DNA of 64,000 nt from WRDF01 sp031552235 (GTDB taxonomy: Bacteria > Bacteroidota > Bacteroidia > Bacteroidales > Rikenellaceae): positions 1-64,000 of the forward strand of contig JAVBMR010000007.1 of NCBI GenBank assembly GCA_031552235.1, in the 5' to 3' direction. Below the pieces are notes generated by a model. That model did not search any database and had not been told where the DNA came from. It saw only the letters and a program-made list of their open reading frames with translations. Each line of letters opens with the position of its first letter. Within the stretch, counting starts at the first letter, position 1. The translations under genes were made by a program, and so were the position numbers. Below are positions 27,636 through 34,858 of the stretch, piece by piece.

Positions 27636-28748
27636 ATGAAATTCACGGAAATCATAGACAGTTACGGCTGGGACGACATCAGGGCGCGCATATACGCCAA
27701 GACAGCGCAGGACGTCGAGGCGGCGCTTGCCCGCCCGAGGCGCGATATCGAGGACTTCATGGCGCTCGTCTCGCCTGCCGCGGGAGGCTACCTCGAACAA
27801 ATGGCCGCGCTCAGCCGCAAGTACACGCTCGAACGCTTCGGGCGCACGATACAGTTCTACATACCGCTCTACCTGACCAATTCGTGCGTGAACCACTGCG
27901 TCTATTGCGGCTTCAACCACAACAACGACATCAGGCGCATCATACTCACCGACGAGCAGATAATGCGCGAGGTTGAGGCCATAAAGCAGACAGGTGATTT
28001 CCGGCATATCCTGCTCGTTACGGGCGAGAACCCGCGCGATGCCGGGGCGGATTATATCGAAAACGCCATAAGGCTTGTCAAACCTTATTTCTCATCGATA
28101 TCCGTCGAGGTGCAGCCGCTCAAAACGGAGGAATATGCGCGCCTGAACGAGGCCGGGATGAACGCAGTGTACTGCTACCAGGAAACTTACAATAAAGAAC
28201 GGTATCAGGTTTACCATCCGAAAGGTATGAAGTCGAAATTCGACTGGAGGCTCGACACGTTCGACCGCATGGGAGAGGCCGGGGTACATAAGATAGGGCT
28301 GGGCGTGCTGATCGGGCTTGAGGACTGGCGAACCGATGCGGCGTTCATGGCGCTCCATCTGCGCTACCTGCAAAAGACATACTGGAGGACGAAATACTCG
28401 GTGTCGTTCCCCCGGATGCGGCCCCACGAGGGGGCGTTCCAGCCGAACGTCGTTATGGAAGACCGTGAGCTGGCGCAGCTGATTTTTGCCTACCGCATCT
28501 TCGACCGCGACATCGAGATAGCGCTTTCGACCCGTGAAGACTGCAAATTTCGGGACAACATGACCTCGCTCGGGGTTACGTCGCTCAGTGCCGGATCGAA
28601 GACCGACCCGGGCGGTTACGCGGTGTACAGGCAGGAGTTGGAGCAGTTTTCGGTCAACGACGACCGCACGCCAGGCGAGATACTCGAAGCGGTCAAAGGG
28701 CAGGGCTACGAGGTGGTGTGGAAAGACTGGGACCTGAGTTTGCAGTGA
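27636..28748 (+). CDS. thiH: 2-iminoacetate synthase (tyrosine lyase)
   Basis: The 370-residue radical-SAM enzyme cleaves tyrosine to dehydroglycine for thiazole formation. The [4Fe-4S] motif CVNHCVYC (CxxxCxxC) near residue 87 is followed by GFNHNN. LVTGE, VEVQPL and GLGVLIGLEDWR are typical of ThiH. A ThiH rather than a ThiO route indicates oxygen-sensitive, anaerobic thiamine synthesis. Confidence 0.94.
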   Translation: MKFTEIIDSYGWDDIRARIYAKTAQDVEAALARPRRDIEDFMALVSPAAGGYLEQMAALSRKYTLERFGRTIQFYIPLYLTNSCVNHCVYCGFNHNNDIRRIILTDEQIMREVEAIKQTGDFRHILLVTGENPRDAGADYIENAIRLVKPYFSSISVEVQPLKTEEYARLNEAGMNAVYCYQETYNKERYQVYHPKGMKSKFDWRLDTFDRMGEAGVHKIGLGVLIGLEDWRTDAAFMALHLRYLQKTYWRTKYSVSFPRMRPHEGAFQPNVVMEDRELAQLIFAYRIFDRDIEIALSTREDCKFRDNMTSLGVTSLSAGSKTDPGGYAVYRQELEQFSVNDDRTPGEILEAVKGQGYEVVWKDWDLSLQ

Positions 28749-28935
28749 TAGACTTGTTCTCCATGATATACTTGATGTGCAGTTTGCCGCCGGCGAAGGG
28801 ATGCGAACGAGTTGAAAGCGCAGTGAAGCAGCCCGCCGCATTGGGCTGCGGCGGACTGCCGGTTCCGCAAAGCTGAATCGATAACTATGGGGAACAATGC
28901 AATTTTGCAGATAAGCATCATAATAACCTATTATC
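28749..28935. other. thiH-thiF spacer
   Basis: 187 bp without a gene; GC-rich palindromic segments (CAGCCCGCCGCA-ttggg-CTGCGGCGG near 28829-28856) and GATAAGCAT near 28911. Confidence 0.45.
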
Positions 28936-29634
28936 ATGGAACGATACACACGAAATATCGCGATCGAGGGCTTCGGTCGCGAGGGGCAGGAAAAGCTGGC
29001 GGCGGCGAGGGTACTCGTCGTAGGCGCGGGGGGACTCGGGTCGCCTGTGCTGCTATACCTCGCTGCCGCAGGGGTGGGGACGCTTGGAATAATAGACTAC
29101 GACGCTGTGGATATCACCAATCTCCAGCGGCAAATAATGCATACCACGGACGGTATCGGCCAGCCAAAGGTCGAGTCCGCGCGGCGGGCTGTGGAGGCGT
29201 TGAACCCGGATGTGAAAGTCATTGCCTGCCGTGAGAAATTCTCGGAGGGTAACGCGTCTGCGCTCGTCGCCGGATATGATTTCGTTGTTGACTGCTGCGA
29301 TAATTACGAGGCGAAATACCTGATAAACGACGTGTGCGTCGCCGTGGGGAAGCCCTATTCCCACGGGGCGATACTCGCCATGCGCGGCGAGGCGATGACA
29401 TATGCACCCGGACATGCCGATTACCGCAGAGTGTTTCCGTCGCCGCCGGCTGAGGGCGAATACCAGACGGCCGCACAGGCCGGAGTACTCGGATCCGTGG
29501 CTGGCGTGATAGGCTCGGTACAGGCCACGGAGGCCATAAAATACCTTACCGGCATCGGCGAACTGCTCACCGACCGCATACTGATATTCGATGCCGTCGG
29601 CATGACGTTCCGAACGCTGCGGCTGAAGGCGTAA
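28936..29634 (+). CDS. thiF: ThiF-type adenylyltransferase lacking zinc cysteines
   Basis: The 232-residue E1-like enzyme should adenylate the C-terminus of ThiS. The nucleotide site VVGAGGLGSP, the acidic DYDAVDITNLQRQ and DCCDN are intact. The two CxxC pairs that bind zinc in E. coli ThiF/MoeB are missing: the first site reads ADYRRVFP, and the protein ends at FRTLRLKA without the second. Some Bacteroidota ThiF proteins may share this, but I cannot check. It is the last gene of the thiamine operon. Confidence 0.85.
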   Translation: MERYTRNIAIEGFGREGQEKLAAARVLVVGAGGLGSPVLLYLAAAGVGTLGIIDYDAVDITNLQRQIMHTTDGIGQPKVESARRAVEALNPDVKVIACREKFSEGNASALVAGYDFVVDCCDNYEAKYLINDVCVAVGKPYSHGAILAMRGEAMTYAPGHADYRRVFPSPPAEGEYQTAAQAGVLGSVAGVIGSVQATEAIKYLTGIGELLTDRILIFDAVGMTFRTLRLKA

Positions 29635-29854
29635 GAAAATAAATATGCTTATCCATAAGAATACCCCTCCCTTGCGGCCAACCGCATATATGGGCCGCGC
29701 GTAGAGCGCGGCCTCATGGCCTGTGCATCGGGAGGCTTGCCGTAGGCAAGCCATACCGCACGCCGCTCGGATGCGGCGGGCGGCAATTCCGCCCTCAACA
29801 TTGCCCGGCAGCGTGGTTGTTTATTCCGGTAAAGCCGTATTTATAAAATATTGC
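29635..29854. other. Spacer between thiF and rfbB
   Basis: GC-rich palindromes (GGCCGCGCG-tag-AGCGCGGCC near 29693-29713; GGCTTGCC-gta-GGCAAGCC near 29732-29750) resemble the interior hairpins of the MITE-like elements, without recognisable ends. No T-run terminator was identified. Confidence 0.4.
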
Positions 29855-29862
29855 TAACTTTG
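29855..29862 (+). promoter_or_regulatory. -7 promoter box of rfbB, very close to the start codon
   Basis: TAACTTTG ends 5 nt before the first ATG (29868) and 8 nt before the second (29871). Transcription would begin at or next to the start codon, predicting a leaderless mRNA. Confidence 0.6.
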
Positions 29863-29867
29863 CTTCC

Positions 29868-30926
29868 ATGATGAAAAATATCCTTATTACCGGCGGGGCC
29901 GGTTTCATAGGCAGCCATGTGGTGAGGCTGTTCTGCAATAAGTATCCCGGGTACAATATCGTCAACCTCGATAAGTTGACATATGCGGGCAATCTTGAGA
30001 ATCTCAAGGATGTCGAGCAGTTGCCGAATTACACCTTCGTGAGGGCCGATATCTGCGATTTTGTGGCTATGCAGGAGGTGTTCGCGAAGTACGCTATCGA
30101 CGGCGTGATCCACCTCGCGGCCGAGAGCCATGTCGACCGTTCGATAAAAGACCCGTTCGGGTTCGCACAGACCAACATAATGGGGACGCTGTCGCTGCTG
30201 CAGGCCGCCCGATTGTACTGGGGCGAAAATACGGACGGCAAACTGTTCTACCACGTTTCGACCGATGAGGTGTACGGCTCGCTTCACAACCCGGAGGAGT
30301 TCTTTGTCGAAACGACGCCATACGACCCCAAGTCGCCTTACTCGGCGTCGAAAGCGTCGTCCGACCACTTTGTGCGTGCGTTCCACAACACATACGGGCT
30401 GCCGGTGGTCATCAGCAACTGCTCGAACAACTACGGGCCCAATCAATTCCCCGAGAAGCTGATACCGCTCTTTATCAACAATATCCGTAATGGGAGGCCT
30501 CTGCCTGTGTATGGCAAAGGCGAGAATGTCCGCGACTGGCTCTATGTGGTCGACCACGCGAGGGCCATCGACGATATTTTTCATCGCGGCAGGCGCGGCG
30601 ACACATACAACATAGGCGGGTTCAACGAGTGGAAGAACATCGACCTGATAAAGGTTATGATCGCGACCGTCGACCGCATGCTGGGTAACCCCGAAGGCCA
30701 TTCGCTCGGGTTGATAACCTATGTCTCCGACCGTGCCGGCCACGATTTGCGCTACGCCATTGACTCGACGAAACTGCACGAGGAATTGGGCTGGTCGCCG
30801 TCGCTCCAGTTCGAGGAAGGTATCGAGAAAACCGTGCGCTGGTACCTCGACAATCAGGAATGGATGGACCGCATCACCAGCGGCGAGTATGAAAAGTACT
30901 ACAGCGACATGTACCGGGACAGGTAA
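29868..30926 (+). CDS. rfbB: dTDP-glucose 4,6-dehydratase
   Basis: The 352-residue short-chain dehydrogenase converts dTDP-glucose to dTDP-4-keto-6-deoxyglucose for deoxysugar synthesis (for example dTDP-rhamnose). NAD-binding GGAGFIGSH, the catalytic VSTDEVYG (T, D, E) and YSASK (Tyr, Lys) are intact, as is NCSNNYGPNQFPEKLIP. Unusually, rfbA, rfbC and rfbD are not adjacent. Either of the tandem ATGs could start it. Confidence 0.94.
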   Translation: MMKNILITGGAGFIGSHVVRLFCNKYPGYNIVNLDKLTYAGNLENLKDVEQLPNYTFVRADICDFVAMQEVFAKYAIDGVIHLAAESHVDRSIKDPFGFAQTNIMGTLSLLQAARLYWGENTDGKLFYHVSTDEVYGSLHNPEEFFVETTPYDPKSPYSASKASSDHFVRAFHNTYGLPVVISNCSNNYGPNQFPEKLIPLFINNIRNGRPLPVYGKGENVRDWLYVVDHARAIDDIFHRGRRGDTYNIGGFNEWKNIDLIKVMIATVDRMLGNPEGHSLGLITYVSDRAGHDLRYAIDSTKLHEELGWSPSLQFEEGIEKTVRWYLDNQEWMDRITSGEYEKYYSDMYRDR

Positions 30927-30941
30927 CGCACGGTAATAAAT

Positions 30942-30974
30942 AATAAGGCCTGCCGCATTGCGGCAGGCCTTATT
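30942..30974. terminator. Bidirectional terminator, 15-bp perfect stem
   Basis: AATAAGGCCTGCCGC and GCGGCAGGCCTTATT around a 3-nt loop, AT-rich on both sides. It separates convergent rfbB and the DUF4965 gene. Confidence 0.85.
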
Positions 30975-30991
30975 ATTTTAACGGCGCTTGG

Positions 30992-33463
30992 TTATTTCAG
31001 CTTGTCTTCGGCGAGCATCTTCATCCAGAATCCACCTACCACCGAACGGGCTTTGAAGCCATGGTGGCGCTGTTCTTTGGTTTCTGTCCAGTCGGACATC
31101 GGAACGCGGGTTTTGGTTTCGTTGTAGAACAGCCATACGGGGTCCATGAAAGCTTCGAACGTAGCTTTGTCAGGGGCCATCGTCGCTGTCCACGCGATCC
31201 AGTCGGTCTTGGTGTAGTCGCGACGGTTGTCGAGCGGCAGGCCGTATTTGTTCTGTTTGGTCAGGTAGTAAGCGATCTCTTTCTGCTTGACTTCTTCCGG
31301 CCATACGTTATAGCCCATCAGGTCGTCCCAAACCATGTTGTATTTCTGGCTCCATGTGTCGGGCTTGTCGAATACGAGGCGGTAGTGATCGCCGTCGTCG
31401 GCCATCGTCATCCACTCCTGTCCCATTTCCCTGGCTTTCGCCATGTATTTATCGGCGACGTCTTTCATGCCGAGTTGTTCGGCCATGTAGGCGTAGGACG
31501 CGATACCCATGATAGCCTTGACCGAGAGGTTCACGTTATGGGCGAAGTGGCCCGCGAAGTCGTCGGTGCAGAGCTGGTTTTCGGGGTCGAGGCCTTTCTC
31601 AACGAGGTAGTCTGTCCATGTAGTCATAACGTCCCAGTGTTTCCTCGCATACTCGGCATTGCCTTCGATTTTGGTGATCGCGGCCGTCGTGATGAGCATG
31701 TTGCCTGCTTCTTCCACCGGCATGTCGCCGCCGTATGTCTGGCCGTTGGCGAGCGGATAAGTGCCTACGTCGTGCGACGGGAACGGTTTTTTCCACTTGC
31801 CGCTTTCGCTGTAGTAGAATATGTGGTTCATGAGGCCTTTTGCCAGTTCGAGGTTGTAGTAGAGGAACAGCGGTGACGACGGGTATGTTATGTCGACCGT
31901 GCCTATCGAACCGTTGCTGTTGTTCTCTTTCGAGAGCCACAGCAGGCCTGCTTCTTCCGATTCCACGAGTTTGTGGGCATGGATGGCCTGGCGGTATGCC
32001 AGCGCGAGCATTTCGGCGTATTTGCGTCCGCCTGTTTTTTCGGCGTCGGCCATCAGCTTGTTGCCGAACTTAACGGCTTTCTTCATGATCGCCGCGTAAT
32101 CGGCGTTGGCCTTGTGGAACTGGCCTTCGATGGTTTCGTTGCCGCTGCGGTTCCAGTAGGGGCGCAGATTTTTCTTGAAGAACTGGATTGAATAGATATC
32201 GTCGTAACCGATCATCACTTTGCCCGAAGCTTCGCCCACTTTGCCGAGCTTGCGCACAATGGACATGTCGTTGTTCGGGTTGAGTTGCTTGCTTACCGCT
32301 TCGCCAGCCGCGCCTGCTATGAAGTCCTTGCGCAGTTGGAGGCCTTTGCCGATGTTGGTCGTCGTGCTTTCTTTTTCTGCGGCCATGTAGAAATAGCCCC
32401 AGTCGATGCGGATATCGTCGCCCCTCTTGGCGAGTATTTTCTGGTCGAGGCAGCCTGCCTTGACGAATACGAGTCCGTTGTTTTCGTAAGTTTCGCTTTC
32501 AGAGGGCTGTGTCGGGAGGTTGAGCGCCCATGCCGGTGAGGCTTCGAAGTAAACTTCGACGTCATGGTCCGCACCGTCGTTCGATTTAACGTCGTAAGAA
32601 ATGTAGTTCACCGGACGCGACATGAGGTCGAGGTCGTCCATGAACAGCGGAGCTGTGAAGGTGAGTTTCAGGTCTACTGCACCTGCCTTGAAGTTGTAGA
32701 TGGTTTGCAAGGGCTGCACGTCGGCGCTTATCTGCTGTGCGGTCTGCGTGAGTGCGGTGGCGTTCTCCTGCTCCATCACGATACCGAAATCGAGGATGCC
32801 GGGGCCGCCCGTGTTGAGGCAGTATGCGGCGATGATGTTTTTGCCGGGCTTGAGGATGTCGCCGGAGAGCTCGCGGCGCACGTTGCGGCCCGTACCTTTT
32901 TTGTTGATTATCTCCTGCTCGTTGATGTAGATCCTGATGTCGTCGTCATGCGTGAACTCGACCCAGAGTTTGCGGCCTGTGATGTCCCTGTTGATCTCAA
33001 CTTCGCGGCGCACCCAGATCTCCCTTGTGGGGAGGCGCCAGTCGGTAACGGCTGTGGCTTCTTCGCCAACGGTGCCGAACGCACCCGGAGCGAGCGTCCA
33101 TTTGCGGTCGTTGAAATCCATTTTCGTCCAGTCGCCTTTAGGCTCCTCGGTCACGTACCTGCCTTCCCATCCGCCCTGTTCCGACGTGGGTACGACCGCG
33201 TCCATCGGGATGGTTTCGGCGCCCATGAAGCGGTAAACCTGGCCGTCGACCTTGATCGCCCCAAGGAGGGGGAAGTTGGCACCCGTCCAGTGTTTTACAG
33301 GTTCGTTGTAAAGTTCGTCAGTCATCGACCACGCGCTTGTGTAGGGGTCGATGCTCACGAGCGGATAAGCCGGCGCACGGAGCGAGTTCGGCACGATTTC
33401 TTTGCTCGAACAGGCCGAGAGCGCTGCGGCAGCAAGCCCTAAGGCGATTAACATTTTTTTCAT
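30992..33463 (-). CDS. DUF4965/glutaminase-A-like lipoprotein
   Basis: The 823-residue protein has a lipoprotein signal (ALSACSS). The order matches Bacteroidota proteins annotated DUF4964-DUF5127-DUF4965-DUF1793 and related to fungal glutaminase GtaA: N-terminal PAYPLVSIDPYTSAWSM, an inserted jelly-roll domain (about 100-210; GRKLWVEFTHDDDIRIYIN), and a C-terminal (alpha/alpha)6 region (about 460-800) with SVKAIMGIASYAYMAEQLG. The activity in Bacteroidota is not established; a glycan role is suggested by its GH76 partner 17 bp upstream, probably co-transcribed. Confidence 0.82.
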   Translation of the reverse strand: MKKMLIALGLAAAALSACSSKEIVPNSLRAPAYPLVSIDPYTSAWSMTDELYNEPVKHWTGANFPLLGAIKVDGQVYRFMGAETIPMDAVVPTSEQGGWEGRYVTEEPKGDWTKMDFNDRKWTLAPGAFGTVGEEATAVTDWRLPTREIWVRREVEINRDITGRKLWVEFTHDDDIRIYINEQEIINKKGTGRNVRRELSGDILKPGKNIIAAYCLNTGGPGILDFGIVMEQENATALTQTAQQISADVQPLQTIYNFKAGAVDLKLTFTAPLFMDDLDLMSRPVNYISYDVKSNDGADHDVEVYFEASPAWALNLPTQPSESETYENNGLVFVKAGCLDQKILAKRGDDIRIDWGYFYMAAEKESTTTNIGKGLQLRKDFIAGAAGEAVSKQLNPNNDMSIVRKLGKVGEASGKVMIGYDDIYSIQFFKKNLRPYWNRSGNETIEGQFHKANADYAAIMKKAVKFGNKLMADAEKTGGRKYAEMLALAYRQAIHAHKLVESEEAGLLWLSKENNSNGSIGTVDITYPSSPLFLYYNLELAKGLMNHIFYYSESGKWKKPFPSHDVGTYPLANGQTYGGDMPVEEAGNMLITTAAITKIEGNAEYARKHWDVMTTWTDYLVEKGLDPENQLCTDDFAGHFAHNVNLSVKAIMGIASYAYMAEQLGMKDVADKYMAKAREMGQEWMTMADDGDHYRLVFDKPDTWSQKYNMVWDDLMGYNVWPEEVKQKEIAYYLTKQNKYGLPLDNRRDYTKTDWIAWTATMAPDKATFEAFMDPVWLFYNETKTRVPMSDWTETKEQRHHGFKARSVVGGFWMKMLAEDKLK

Positions 33464-33480
33464 TTCGTGATAGTTTTAGG

Positions 33481-34641
33481 TTATTTGGTGTTGTAAGGTT
33501 TTGCTTTCACTGGGGGTATGACCTGCATCAGGGCGACGCATCCGCTGGCGTCGTAAACCTCTATGTCGCCTGCGGGGCAGGGGATAGCGAAGTTTTTGAA
33601 CGTGAGCGTGCGGTCGGTGTCGCGGTTTTTCCATGCGGCGTCGATGTTGGCGCGCATCCAGTCGAGGTATTGCTTCTGGCCGCAGTCATCGATCAGTCTT
33701 ATTATATATTGTGCGAAAATAGCGCAGTATATGCCCTGCTCGATGCCGTTCTCATATGGGAGCATGCCGTTTTCGTCGCACATGACGTTTTTGACGTAAT
33801 CCGTGGCGAGGATGGCGTCGTTGAGGTATTTCTTCTCGCCGGTGTTTTTATAGAGCATCACTCCGGCGCCGATGAACGTGGCCTGGTTGTAGAGGTGGGT
33901 CTTCCAGTCGGGACGCTGCGCACGGTCGTTTTTGTGGTCGGCCACGCGGCCCCGGACAGTGTCGAATAGCACGCCTCGCGCCCAGCCGTATACGTTGACG
34001 GCCCTTTCGAGGTACTCTTTCTTTCCAGTGATGTTATACAGCGTCATCGCGCCAACAACGGTCGGGAAGTTGATGCAGGCCATTTTGCCGCCGCGCTGGC
34101 TGGGTACCCAGCCCCACCGCATGCCGCCTTTCTCGTTGTCGTAAGAGCCGTTGTCGCCCACGACTTCGCTGCCGTACCATACGCGGCGGAAGCCGCTTTC
34201 GCTAAGTTCGAGGTATTTTTTCTCGCCGGTCAGTTCGTGGGCGCGGGCGAGCGAGATCACCCACCACATTATGTCGTCGTAGATGAACCATTCCTTGTCG
34301 TTGTCCCAGTTGTAGTTGTCGTATTCCCGCCCACAGCCTTCGAAGATGTCGTCGATGGCTTTGCGGTGGCGTTCGTAGCCGGTGCGCTTGTAGGCGTTCA
34401 TCGCCATGTCCCAATAGATGGCCTGTGTCCAGATGGCCGCGCGTTTGTTCTGTGCCAGACTTGTCCTGTATACGCCCGAGCGCACGTTGTAATATTGCTT
34501 GTGGAACGAGTCGAATGCCGCGTCGGCGTCTGCTTTCGTGAATCCGTTTTTTGCCGAGTTGCTGCTTTTTTGAGCGCTGCAACCAGACAAAACGGCTAAA
34601 GCCAACAGCGAAACGTATAATAGTTTTAAGGGTAGTTTCAT
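33481..34641 (-). CDS. GH76 family lipoprotein, probable alpha-1,6-mannanase
   Basis: The 386-residue protein has a lipoprotein signal (VLSGCSAQ) and an (alpha/alpha)6 fold with YDDIMWW, whose adjacent aspartates D122-D123 match the GH76 catalytic pair. GH76 enzymes cut alpha-1,6-mannan backbones of fungal cell walls and related polymers. The start MKLPLKLLYVSLLAL was chosen because a longer frame to 34917 runs through promoter-like sequence and the next gene's end. Lack of a SusC/SusD pair makes the source of its substrate unclear. Confidence 0.85.
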   Translation of the reverse strand: MKLPLKLLYVSLLALAVLSGCSAQKSSNSAKNGFTKADADAAFDSFHKQYYNVRSGVYRTSLAQNKRAAIWTQAIYWDMAMNAYKRTGYERHRKAIDDIFEGCGREYDNYNWDNDKEWFIYDDIMWWVISLARAHELTGEKKYLELSESGFRRVWYGSEVVGDNGSYDNEKGGMRWGWVPSQRGGKMACINFPTVVGAMTLYNITGKKEYLERAVNVYGWARGVLFDTVRGRVADHKNDRAQRPDWKTHLYNQATFIGAGVMLYKNTGEKKYLNDAILATDYVKNVMCDENGMLPYENGIEQGIYCAIFAQYIIRLIDDCGQKQYLDWMRANIDAAWKNRDTDRTLTFKNFAIPCPAGDIEVYDASGCVALMQVIPPVKAKPYNTK

Positions 34642-34716
34642 GTTTTTTGGGTTTTCTTCGGGTTGTTGAAATGAGCCGGGTTTTGAATAGAATTTACCAG
34701 CCTGACCAGAATTTCC

Positions 34717-34724
34717 CAAAAATA
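34717..34724 (-). promoter_or_regulatory. Possible -7 box for the GH76-DUF4965 operon
   Basis: Minus-strand TATTTTTG, 75 nt upstream of the GH76 start; no TTTG at -33. Confidence 0.4.
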
Positions 34725-34858
34725 ATCTAAAAAATGATAAATAAAAAACACTTGCGCCCGAATAGTGTATTTTTTTCATAATTGGCCGGGGAAACCCCTT
34801 GCCGTTGCCGGTTAGCGCGCGACAGAAGATAACGCCAGGCCTATGCCTGCCCCAGGCC

